From JALOOX01 sp964557955 (lineage in GTDB: Bacteria > Desulfobacterota > Syntrophobacteria > Syntrophobacterales > Syntrophobacteraceae), in NCBI GenBank assembly GCA_964557955.1, contig CAZLCS010000002.1, positions 186,001 through 250,000 on the forward strand: 64,000 nucleotides of DNA, written 5' to 3'. Positions 15,776 through 23,545 of this stretch are shown in pieces; the first letter of the stretch is position 1, and the number at the start of each line of letters is the position of its first letter. The notes under the pieces are model-generated. The model was not told the DNA's origin, did no database searches, and worked only from the letters and a program-made list of their open reading frames with translations. The translations under genes and the position numbers were made by a program.

Positions 15776-16921
15776 ATGGGGAACATCAGCCGGATGAGCT
15801 CTCGATCGAATCACCTGGTATGCCCGGTCTGCGGGAATCATTATGCAGGGCTGGGAAGCAGCGTCGGGGTATGCCCGGCGTGCATTCGTCATCGCTGGAG
15901 TGAAAGCCGCAGGTATTGCGAGGCGGTACATCATGAATCGCGCCGGGTGTTCGACCTCCCCCCCATACCCCCGAGAACAATGGCTGGAACTCAATGTACC
16001 ATTTGCCTGCACCAGTGCTACGCCGGGATGACTGAAGCGGGATACTGCGGCATTCGGAACGGTCACCCCGACAGCTTTTACGTCGATGGGCACGTCAGGG
16101 CCAGGCTCTCTCACTATTTCGATCCGATCCCCACCAATTGTGTTGCAGACTGGGTCTGTGCAGCGGGAACCGGCAGCGGCTATCCGCAATACGCCCACGA
16201 TCCGGGGACTGAGGTCGGCTTTCTGAACCTTGCCGTCTATTTCGAAGCCTGCAACTTCAACTGCCTGTTCTGCCAGAACTGGTCATTCAGGAAAGCCCAT
16301 CTCACTCCGGCAAACTGGCACAGCCTTGACAGCCTCGTCGGGGAGGTCAACTCAAGAACCAGCTGCGTGTGCTACTTTGGAGGCGACCCGACTCCCCAGC
16401 TGCCCTACGCCCTGGCTGCATCCGAAAAAATGCTCAGGGAGAGGCCGGGGCAATTGCTCCGCATCTGCTGGGAGACCAACGGAAGCATGCATCCGGATCT
16501 CCTCAAGCACATGGCCCGGCTGTCCCTCGAGAGCGGAGGCTGTATCAAAATCGATCTCAAGGCCTGGAATCCAAATATCCATCGAGCCCTGTGCGGCTGC
16601 GACAACCAGCTCGTTCTCGAGAACTTTGCAGCCCTGGCACAATGGGTCCCCCTGCGTCCCGAACCGCCGCTCCTTGTTGCCAGTACCCTCATGGTTCCGG
16701 GCTACGTCGAGGCCAGAGAGGTTTCCAACATCTCCTCCTTCATCGCATCTCTCAACCCGGATATCCCTTACACACTTCTGGCGTTTGCCCCTGAATTCTG
16801 TCTCGAGGACTTCCCGACTACCTCCTGTCGCCAGGCCGAGGAATGCTTGAAAGCAGCCCGGAAAGCCGGGCTTCGTCGAGTGCGCCTGGGAAATCAGCAC
16901 CTGCTGGGTTCGAGGGATTAA
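15776..16921 (+). CDS. Radical SAM protein, PflA-related, with N-terminal zinc ribbon
   Basis: A 381-residue radical SAM protein. The cluster motif CNFNCLFC (CX3CX2C) is near residues 160-167 in YFEACNFNCLFCQNW, and the following FGGDPTPQLP is the GGE-type SAM motif. Ahead of it lie two cysteine knuckles (CPVCG and CPAC) and a second cluster TICLHQC...GYCGIR. The layout matches the group annotated as pyruvate-formate-lyase activating enzyme-like or AmmeMemoRadiSam-type proteins; substrate is unknown. It begins one base after the hypE stop and thus belongs to the hyp transcript. The ATG at 15776 is used; an ATG at 15794 is also possible. Its stop overlaps that of the opposing permease gene by four bases. 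Confidence 0.82.
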   Translation: MGNISRMSSRSNHLVCPVCGNHYAGLGSSVGVCPACIRHRWSESRRYCEAVHHESRRVFDLPPIPPRTMAGTQCTICLHQCYAGMTEAGYCGIRNGHPDSFYVDGHVRARLSHYFDPIPTNCVADWVCAAGTGSGYPQYAHDPGTEVGFLNLAVYFEACNFNCLFCQNWSFRKAHLTPANWHSLDSLVGEVNSRTSCVCYFGGDPTPQLPYALAASEKMLRERPGQLLRICWETNGSMHPDLLKHMARLSLESGGCIKIDLKAWNPNIHRALCGCDNQLVLENFAALAQWVPLRPEPPLLVASTLMVPGYVEAREVSNISSFIASLNPDIPYTLLAFAPEFCLEDFPTTSCRQAEECLKAARKAGLRRVRLGNQHLLGSRD

Positions 16922-18168
16922 GAACGTGAGCCGGCAGGCTCGTGCACGGAAGCGGTCTGCTGCCAGGGAGCGAACCGGGGCAGAAGCAATATTCCAGGGA
17001 CGGCTCCCCCAACCGTCACCGCATAGAACGTCGCCCAGCCCATTTCATGCACCATGAAGCCGGTGGGCACTCCGGCCAGGATCCGGGTCACCGCCATGAA
17101 GCTGGTGAGCAGCGCATACTGAGTGGCCGTGAAGCGCTTGTCGCAAAGGCTCATCATGAAGGCGATGAAGGCGGCGTTCCCCATGCCTCCGCATAGATTC
17201 TCCACACCGATGGAGGACACCATCAGCGGGTAGTGCTTTCCCACGAGAGCCAGCAGCGTGAAGGAGAGATTGGAGACGGCCTGCAGGAAGCCAAAGATCC
17301 AGAGCGATCGGTTCACTCCGATGTGAGCGATGATGGCCCCTCCCGCCAGTGTTCCTACAATGGTGCTGAGCAGTCCGAAGGCCTTGTTGACCGTCCCCAC
17401 GTCGGTCCGGGTAAACCCAAGCTCCAGCAGGAACGGGGTCGTCATGGCTCCGGCAAGAGCATCTCCCAGCTTGTAGACCATGATGAAGACCAGCATCGCC
17501 AGGGCGCCATCCCTGCGGAAGTATGAGGTGAGGGGCTGGATCACGGCTTCCTGCAGGGATTTTGGTGGCTCGATCTTCTCCAGGGGTTCCGGGGCGGTCA
17601 GAGTGAATGCGACGCATGCCGCCATGAGCAGACCCATGAGGAAATAGACGCTTCGCCACGACAAGTGATCCGAAAGAATCAGGGCCAGGGCACCCGATAC
17701 CAGGAGCGCCGCCCGGTATCCCACCACCGTTGTGGCGGCGCCGGCGCCAAGCTCCGATCGCTCGAGCACATCCGCCCGGTAAGCGTCCACCACGATGTCC
17801 TGGCTGGCGCTGAGATAGGCGACCGCCAGGGCGAGGATCGCCACGAGTCCGGGTGTCTTTGATGGGGACACGAACCCCATGGCCAGGATGAAAGCCCCCA
17901 GAAGCAACTGTGCCAGGAGGATCCATCCGCGCCTGCGTCCAAGCCACGGCATGCTGAATCGGTCCATGAGGGGGGCCCACAGGACTTTCAGCGTGTAGGG
18001 CAGCCCCACCAGCGAAAAGATCCCAATGACCCGCAGATCCACCTGTTCGCTCGCCATCCAGGCCTGAAGCGTCGTCCCCGTCAGGGCCAGCGGCAGCCCC
18101 GAGGCAAATCCCAGCCCCAGCATGGTCAGCACTCGCCGACTCGCATATATCCCCAGCCACTTACTCAT
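16918..18168 (-). CDS. MFS permease, AmpG-like
   Basis: A 416-residue major facilitator protein with about twelve membrane segments. The N-terminus RRVLTMLGLGFASGLPLALTGTTLQAWM and the loop VLWAPLMDRFSMPWLGRRRGW, then SQDIVVDAYRADVL, match the AmpG group, which imports muropeptides from the periplasm for cell-wall recycling. Length is shorter than enteric AmpG (about 490) but normal for deltaproteobacterial members. A recycling role fits the AmgK/MurU-like pair at 58114-60161. It is convergent with the radical SAM gene (shared TTAA at the stops) and divergent from the chemoreceptor gene. Substrate assignment is an inference from family membership. Confidence 0.82.
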   Translation of the reverse strand: MSKWLGIYASRRVLTMLGLGFASGLPLALTGTTLQAWMASEQVDLRVIGIFSLVGLPYTLKVLWAPLMDRFSMPWLGRRRGWILLAQLLLGAFILAMGFVSPSKTPGLVAILALAVAYLSASQDIVVDAYRADVLERSELGAGAATTVVGYRAALLVSGALALILSDHLSWRSVYFLMGLLMAACVAFTLTAPEPLEKIEPPKSLQEAVIQPLTSYFRRDGALAMLVFIMVYKLGDALAGAMTTPFLLELGFTRTDVGTVNKAFGLLSTIVGTLAGGAIIAHIGVNRSLWIFGFLQAVSNLSFTLLALVGKHYPLMVSSIGVENLCGGMGNAAFIAFMMSLCDKRFTATQYALLTSFMAVTRILAGVPTGFMVHEMGWATFYAVTVGGAVPGILLLPRFAPWQQTASVHEPAGSRS

Positions 18169-18314
18169 CAGGATTCCTAAAGTTGAGAGACCCTCCAGCC
18201 GAAAGTGGAGGAGTGCGTACGAGTCCGGCCAATTCGTACGCCATCTATGAGTGCATGCTCGAATTCTTGTTCTTGACGCTCATCGCCCCCAAGAGGAAAG
18301 GAAAGTGAGTACTT

Positions 18315-20285
18315 ATGAAAAAGATGACCCTGAATGTCAAGCTGCTAGTCGGTGGAATCCTCCTCGTATTGATCCCCATTCTCTTAATCGGGGCCTTGTC
18401 GATCCAGCACGCCACAAATGCCCTGAACGAGGCATCAGAAGGCAAGCTGCTCGCCCAAGTCAAGGGTGCAGCAGACGTGGTGGATGAGGCCATGAAGGCG
18501 GAAATCAATATGGTCAAGGAAATCGCCTGTGGGAACACGGTCATCGATGCAGCCACGCTTGTGACCCAGTCGGGAAATAGAGACCTCAAGGAAGTGGAAA
18601 GCCTGTCCCGGAAGCTGTCCATTGCCATGAAAGAAATCGGCGCTCACTATGAGATCATTATCGTCGCCGATTTGAGCGGAACGATCTATGCGGACGGATC
18701 CAGCGGCTCCTACAAGGGAATCTCCATTGCTGACCGTGATTATTTCAAAGCAGCCAAGGAGGGAAAGGCAAATATCGGCCAGATCATCAAGTCTAAAAAG
18801 TCAGGAAGTCCCGTGGTTCCCATCGGTGCTCCAATCAAGTCCGCATCGGGCGAGGTTGTAGGGGTGGCTGCCGCCGTGATGAAAGTCGATGCCCTCTTCG
18901 ACAAGGTTGCGGCGATCAAAGTCGGTGAGACCGGCTACGCGTACATGGTGGATAAGGAAGGAACATTCATCGCTCATCCGAAAATAGACGTGATTCTGAG
19001 CACAAGCATCAAGAATCTGAAGGGAATGGAATCCTTCACAGAGAAGGTTCTGAGCAGCAATGAAGGAGTCCACGGCTACACTTATGAGGGTATTGTCAAG
19101 ACCGGCGGCTTCGCCTCCGTCCCGGTAACAGGGTGGCACGCCGTCACCACGATTAACAACGACGAATTCCTTGCCCCCGTCCATTCCCTCAGGAACTGGA
19201 TTGTCATGATCGGATCCTTCATGCTGGGTCTATCCATCGTCGGGGTCGTCTTTTTTGCCCGAAGCATATCCAAACCCATCACACGCGTTGTGGAAGGTCT
19301 CGGTGACGGCGCCCAGCAGGTGGCTTCGGCCTCCTCCCAGGTCTCCTCCGCGAGCCAGCAGCTTGCCGAGGGTGCATCCGAACAGGCCGCAGCCATCGAG
19401 GAAACGTCTTCATCCCTCGAGGAGCTCTCCTCCATGGTCAGGCAGAACGCCGAAAACGCCGTTCAGGCCAATCGGCTCATGGAGGAAGCCCGGAAGATCG
19501 TGGAGCACGCCAGCAAGTCCATGGGGCAGCTGACCTCCTCCATGCAGGAGATCTCCGTCGCCAGCGAGGATACGCAGAAGATCATCAAGACCATCGACGA
19601 GATCGCGTTCCAGACGAACCTCCTGGCCCTCAACGCCGCCGTCGAGGCAGCGAGAGCCGGCGAGGCGGGAGCGGGATTTGCCGTTGTGGCCGATGAAGTG
19701 AGAAACCTCGCCATGAGGGCTGCTGATGCCGCAAAGAACACGGCAGGTCTCATCGAGGCTACCGTCAAGAAGGTGAAGGAGGGGTCCGAGTCCGTTGCCA
19801 CGACCAATCAGGAGTTCAGCGAAATCGCCGTCAGCGTGAACAAGTCGGGAGAGCTCGTGAGCGAAATCGCCGCTGCTTCCTCGGAGCAGGCCCAGGGAAT
19901 CCAGCAGATCAACCAGGCGGTTTCGGAAATGGAGAAGGTGGTACAGCAGAACTCGGCCACCGCTGAGGAGTCCGCAGCAGCCTCCGAAGAGATGAACGCC
20001 CAGGCCGAGCAGATGAAGTCTTATGTCGCGGGACTCACGGCCATCGTCGGCGGCAGTGGAACCCATGGGGATATGCCGAAAGAAACGTCCGGCTTGAAGC
20101 GTGGCGTCTCCCGTTCAGGCTCCAGAGCACTCGCCCACCAGGTTTCTTCAAACCAGAGAATGCCGCAGGAGAAGGTGAAGCGTAATGGAAACGGAGCGGG
20201 ATCCTATCATACCAAGGGCGGTCTGAGAGAGATGAGCCCGGAAGAGATGATCCCCTTCGACAGCGAAGACTTCAAGGATTTCTGA
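18315..20285 (+). CDS. Methyl-accepting chemotaxis protein with Cache sensor
   Basis: A 656-residue membrane chemoreceptor. TM1 is at about 9-29; a periplasmic double-Cache sensor follows (DADGSS, IADRDYFKAAKEGKANIGQIIKS at about 135-165, then GYAYMVDKEGTFIAHP). TM2 is at about 295-315, followed by a HAMP-like segment and the long signalling coiled coil. The hairpin tip that contacts CheA/CheW reads EIAFQTNLLALNAAVEAARAGE and is intact. The C-terminus ends FDSEDFKDF after a flexible linker, which may dock adaptation enzymes. Cache ligands are often organic acids or amino acids; the ligand here is unknown. No che gene is adjacent. AGGAAAG lies upstream of the ATG. Confidence 0.94.
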   Translation: MKKMTLNVKLLVGGILLVLIPILLIGALSIQHATNALNEASEGKLLAQVKGAADVVDEAMKAEINMVKEIACGNTVIDAATLVTQSGNRDLKEVESLSRKLSIAMKEIGAHYEIIIVADLSGTIYADGSSGSYKGISIADRDYFKAAKEGKANIGQIIKSKKSGSPVVPIGAPIKSASGEVVGVAAAVMKVDALFDKVAAIKVGETGYAYMVDKEGTFIAHPKIDVILSTSIKNLKGMESFTEKVLSSNEGVHGYTYEGIVKTGGFASVPVTGWHAVTTINNDEFLAPVHSLRNWIVMIGSFMLGLSIVGVVFFARSISKPITRVVEGLGDGAQQVASASSQVSSASQQLAEGASEQAAAIEETSSSLEELSSMVRQNAENAVQANRLMEEARKIVEHASKSMGQLTSSMQEISVASEDTQKIIKTIDEIAFQTNLLALNAAVEAARAGEAGAGFAVVADEVRNLAMRAADAAKNTAGLIEATVKKVKEGSESVATTNQEFSEIAVSVNKSGELVSEIAAASSEQAQGIQQINQAVSEMEKVVQQNSATAEESAAASEEMNAQAEQMKSYVAGLTAIVGGSGTHGDMPKETSGLKRGVSRSGSRALAHQVSSNQRMPQEKVKRNGNGAGSYHTKGGLREMSPEEMIPFDSEDFKDF

Positions 20286-20353
20286 TGCAGCAACGCTCGA
20301 GTTGCCAAGAGCCGGCCTTCACCCCGCAATTCCACATCTGACCAGGTATTCTC

Positions 20354-20378
20354 AGGGGCGGGTCTGGTACCCGCCCCT
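20354..20378 (+). terminator. Hairpin terminator of the chemoreceptor gene
   Basis: AGGGGCGGGT (20354-20363) pairs perfectly with ACCCGCCCCT (20369-20378) around a five-base loop, 70 bases after the chemoreceptor stop. Only a weakly T-containing stretch follows. It separates the gene from prmA. Confidence 0.6.
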
Positions 20379-20494
20379 GCTCTCTCCCGACCCGGGCACC
20401 CTCGGGTTGAGCAGTCTCTCGCCCGGGTCCGCAGAACGCAGAAGACCCACCTTCAACTCCCCTATCGATCTGCCTCTTTTCTTTTCGTTCCTCA

Positions 20495-20523
20495 TTGCAT
20501 TTTGACTGGGGCGCCATCATAAT
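20495..20523 (+). promoter_or_regulatory. Sigma-70-type promoter of prmA
   Basis: TTGCAT (20495-20500), 17 bases, CATAAT (20518-20523). Four of six bases match the -35 consensus and five of six the -10. Transcription would start around 20530, at or next to the prmA ATG (20532), so the message could be leaderless. No Shine-Dalgarno sequence lies before that ATG, which agrees. Confidence 0.45.
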
Positions 20524-20531
20524 TTGTCATC

Positions 20532-21440
20532 ATGTCCAATGAGAAGTGGATCGAACTGAGGTTCCTCATACCTGGCTCCTTTCAGGAGGAGGCATCTCTC
20601 TACCTCCAGGAGGTCAGCGGTCGCCCGGTCATCATCGAAGCTGATGCTCCGGCCGAGGGGAGCGCACTCATCCGAGCCCTGTTCGGACCTGAAGGTATGA
20701 TCCCCTCACAGCAGGAAGACCTGGAAGCCTATGTCGGGCGACTGAGAAGCTATGGGCTTAAACCTCTGGAAACGGAGCTCAGACCTGCTGTCGGGCGGGA
20801 ATGGCTTGAAGAATGCCAGGCTCGCTCCCCAATCCTCCGGATTGGCTCCGGTTGGGTCATTCTGCCCCCCTCGAAGGAATACAGGCCTCGACCCGGCGAA
20901 CGTATCATCACTCTTCACACGGGAAAGGCCTTTGGATCGGGACGGCATCCCTCAACCATCTTGAGCCTGCAGGCCCTCGAGCATGCTTTCGACGGTGGAT
21001 GGCTCCCCCCTCCCCACGTGAAGTGGAACGCTCTGGATGTGGGAACCGGGACGGGAATCCTGGCCCTGGCCATGGCGAAGCTCGGAGCGAAGGTCCTGGC
21101 CATCGATATCGACGATGAAGCGTTGGCCGCAGCGGAAGAAAACGTGCGCCTCAACGATGTGCAGAGCCGGGTCCGGGTGGAGGAGACTCTCGTGGCACTG
21201 GTCAAGGGTCCGTTTCATCTGGTCGCGGCCAATGTGACCTTCGCCGATCAGCTCCAGCTGGCACAAACCTTGACTCAACGTCTGCTCCCGGAAGGCATTC
21301 TCATTGTATCCGGGTTCCTGGAAGGGGATGTCCAGGCATTGCAAGTCTGCTACGCGAAACTTGACCTGCAGACCAGGGCATTCCTGAGGCGCGACAACTG
21401 GGTGGCCATGATTCTCGGACACTCGCCCTGGAGAGCTTGA
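20532..21440 (+). CDS. prmA: Ribosomal protein L11 methyltransferase PrmA
   Basis: A 302-residue class I SAM methyltransferase that trimethylates lysines and the N-terminus of ribosomal protein L11. The N-terminal third is the L11-recognition domain; the SAM-binding motif I is LDVGTGTGILALAMAKLGA (about 171-189), with acidic motif II AIDIDDEA. A PrmA-specific stretch GKAFGSGRHPSTILSL precedes it. The catalytic-region segment reads AANVTFADQL, close to the usual ANI. The ATG at 20532 has no ribosome site but gives a natural start. A separate, weaker reading is a generic 50S methyltransferase; the domain order argues for PrmA. Confidence 0.9.
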   Translation: MSNEKWIELRFLIPGSFQEEASLYLQEVSGRPVIIEADAPAEGSALIRALFGPEGMIPSQQEDLEAYVGRLRSYGLKPLETELRPAVGREWLEECQARSPILRIGSGWVILPPSKEYRPRPGERIITLHTGKAFGSGRHPSTILSLQALEHAFDGGWLPPPHVKWNALDVGTGTGILALAMAKLGAKVLAIDIDDEALAAAEENVRLNDVQSRVRVEETLVALVKGPFHLVAANVTFADQLQLAQTLTQRLLPEGILIVSGFLEGDVQALQVCYAKLDLQTRAFLRRDNWVAMILGHSPWRA

Positions 21441-21542
21441 GCAAGCACTGAGAATCGGAAACACATGACTTTCAGCCCACGGGACGATCATACCCTTTCT
21501 GCGCCGATGACACCCTCCGTGATGCCTGGAGCCTTAAAGGGT

Positions 21543-21572
21543 TTGACAGCCGTTCCTCATAAGAGGTATGGC
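21543..21572 (+). promoter_or_regulatory. Candidate promoter of the cysteine-cluster gene
   Basis: TTGACA (21543-21548), 18 bases, TATGGC (21567-21572). The -35 is perfect; the -10 is weak at its end. The predicted start near 21580 precedes the coding region 21674-22306 by about 95 bases and falls inside the paired structure described for 21570-21624, which weakens the promoter reading. Confidence 0.35.
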
Positions 21573-21624
21573 AACTACGCTAATCCCTTCGGTTGCCGGG
21601 GTGCTTGCGCGAAACAACCCGGCA
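21570..21624 (+). promoter_or_regulatory. Switch-like leader: two mutually exclusive hairpins
   Basis: GGCAAC (21570-21575) can pair with GTTGCC (21592-21597), and TGCCGGG (21594-21600) can pair with CCCGGCA (21618-21624). Bases 21594-21597 are in both stems, so only one can form at a time. It lies 50 bases before the cysteine-cluster gene. It matches no riboswitch class that I recognise. If transcription starts at 21580 the first arm would be lost, so an earlier start (from upstream prmA) would be needed. Confidence 0.3.
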
Positions 21625-21673
21625 CAGTCCATATTGACATGATGAAAGAAAACAAGGTGGCCTGACCAAACCC

Positions 21674-22306
21674 ATGCTACCTGATTCTGAAAAACAGCTC
21701 CGGAGATATATGAGAGACGGAGCCCTTCGCCGCCTCCGCCGTGAAATCCGTGACCCGAATTTTCCCATGACCTTCTTTCTCCGGAACCTCAGCCGGCTCG
21801 GGACGGAGGCGAATTGGAGCCGGCGGCCCATACGGACCCGGGGTGCCGATGCCATACGCATGCTGGCGGAGCGGTGTTCAATTCTGTCGGAGGTGAGGGC
21901 CCTGAAGTGGGAATCGGCAACCCTGAACAGCGCAAAGCCCGAGGACATCGTGAGGATGCCCGCGGGCTACTGCGATCATTGTGGCTTTTGTTGCGAGATT
22001 GCCAGCGGGCTCCCGGAATTTCCAGCCGAGTCCCGGCTGCCGCTTCCATGGCGCAGAATCTTCGGCGACGGCCTCGGGCATGGTCACCGGTTTTGCCCCT
22101 TCCTCTGGGAATACAGGAGGAGCGGCCGCAGCTTCTGTTCCGTTCACCCCTGGCGATCCAAGGCCTGCAGAGTCTTCGAAGAGGAAGAATGTGCCTTCAT
22201 GAAGGAAGACCCCGGCTTCAAGGCATCGGGCGAGAGGGGACGACTAGTGAAGACGCTGCGTTGGTTCATGCGTTTGCTGAATGGCCGAAAGCTGCCATTG
22301 AGATGA
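21674..22306 (+). CDS. YkgJ-like cysteine-cluster protein
   Basis: A 210-residue cytoplasmic protein. Cysteines at YCDHCGFCCEIASG (about residues 98-108), FCPFL (about 139), FCSVHPWRSKACRVFEEEEC (about 153-172) match the putative zinc- or iron-binding cluster of the YkgJ/UPF0153 group. No enzymatic role is known. The N-terminal 90 residues are basic and variable. The ribosome site is unclear (AAGGTGG 13 bases upstream), so the exact start is uncertain. Its last 63 bases overlap the end of the Tim44-like gene on the other strand. Confidence 0.75.
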   Translation: MLPDSEKQLRRYMRDGALRRLRREIRDPNFPMTFFLRNLSRLGTEANWSRRPIRTRGADAIRMLAERCSILSEVRALKWESATLNSAKPEDIVRMPAGYCDHCGFCCEIASGLPEFPAESRLPLPWRRIFGDGLGHGHRFCPFLWEYRRSGRSFCSVHPWRSKACRVFEEEECAFMKEDPGFKASGERGRLVKTLRWFMRLLNGRKLPLR

Positions 22307-23275
22307 CCCGACATCCCGCGTGAAAGTCCAGAACTCCTCAAACTTCACGGGATTGAATCGATCGCCTTCCACCACATCACCTGTGGCATCGTCCAGCGTG
22401 TAGTCCAGCAGATTGGCCGTGAAAAGCACCGTCACATAATCCCTGCCCGACTCCTGCCACACTTCAGCCGGCTCGACTTTTCGAATGGCAATATTCTCCA
22501 GGCGATTGGTTCGCCCCGCCCGCTTCATGCCGTCGAATTCCTCGGAGAAATATCGGGCCATCTCCGGAGTCAGAAGGTCGAGAATGCCGTCCAGGCTCCG
22601 ATTCATCCAACCCGCCTGAACGCGGAAGAACATATCCTGCACCAGCTCTCTCAAATCGTTGGCATTGAACGAGGGGTCGAACTGGCGAATCTGATCAAAA
22701 CCGCGCTGGATCTGATGGGAGGGATCGGCTCCGTAACCGCCGCCCTGTCCATAAGACGGCTCGACCTGGGGAGGGCCGTAGCTTCCCGCCGAATATGCAT
22801 CTCTCCCCTGCCCGTAATACGCGGATGCTTCTGACATTTGGCGACGACGCTTGAAAAATTTCCAGAGGAAAAACAGGAGAAGACCCAAAATGATCAGGTC
22901 CAGAAATCCTATGCCTCCATCCTCAAAACCTCCCGGCGACGCGTGACCCATGCCACCGAACAGAAGACTTCCCAGGAAACCGCCCGCCAGGCCGCCCGCC
23001 ATTCCTTGAAGAAAGGGGCTTCGGCCGAACGTACCACCAGGAGTCGGTTGACGCGAAGGCGCGGTCATCCCCGGTCTCGAGCCGTAGGATTGAGATCCCG
23101 GAGACGGACTGGATGGCTGCGAGGGGCTCGAGAATGAACGACTCCCCCGGCTGCCCATGGAACGTCCGCCACCCGCTCGAGCCCAAGCCGCCGATTCAAG
23201 GACAAGCCATGACACAAAGAACACTGCAAAAAAAACCGCTGAGATTTTCACAGATCTGTTGTTTCCAGAACTCAC
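22244..23275 (-). CDS. Tim44-like membrane protein
   Basis: A 343-residue protein. A hydrophobic signal or anchor is at about 10-32, then a Ser/Gly/Pro-rich linker, a glycine-rich hydrophobic stretch at about 90-130 with a second helix (FLDLIILGLLLFFLWKFFKRRR), another low-complexity Tyr/Gly region, and a C-terminal Tim44-like domain from about 215 (FNANDLRELVQDMFFRVQAGWMNRSLDGI). Bacterial members are inner-membrane proteins of uncertain role. The GTG at 23275 is preferred: AGGAG lies eight bases upstream and the signal segment follows, whereas the longer frame to 23335 starts with unlikely residues. It converges on and overlaps the YkgJ-like gene by 63 bases. Confidence 0.82.
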   Translation of the reverse strand: MSSGNNRSVKISAVFFAVFFVSWLVLESAAWARAGGGRSMGSRGSRSFSSPSQPSSPSPGSQSYGSRPGMTAPSRQPTPGGTFGRSPFLQGMAGGLAGGFLGSLLFGGMGHASPGGFEDGGIGFLDLIILGLLLFFLWKFFKRRRQMSEASAYYGQGRDAYSAGSYGPPQVEPSYGQGGGYGADPSHQIQRGFDQIRQFDPSFNANDLRELVQDMFFRVQAGWMNRSLDGILDLLTPEMARYFSEEFDGMKRAGRTNRLENIAIRKVEPAEVWQESGRDYVTVLFTANLLDYTLDDATGDVVEGDRFNPVKFEEFWTFTRDVGSSQWQLSAIQQTHEPTQRLH

Positions 23276-23545
23276 TCTCAGTTCTCCTGTCGAGTTGTTT
23301 GTGTTCTTCAAACATATTTCCCAAAAGTTTAACACAGATGGAACTCATAACTAACCAGCCGTGAAAACAGTGTCAAGCAAATCCAGGGCCACAGCCGACT
23401 GATGCATTCAAGGCCATCGGGCGCGCCCGAATGCACCACCCTCAACTCGAGCACCGCAGGATGCCGGAACGGCAGACCGAGAAGAAAAAGGCTTGGGAAA
23501 TCCAATATCTGAGAATAATCAGGCCTTCGTGTCGGGACGTCCAAT

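Noticed and set aside
21541..21630. Known riboswitch class (c-di-GMP, cobalamin, SAM)
   Set aside because: The stems are present but core bases of these classes are not; kept only as an unclassified leader.
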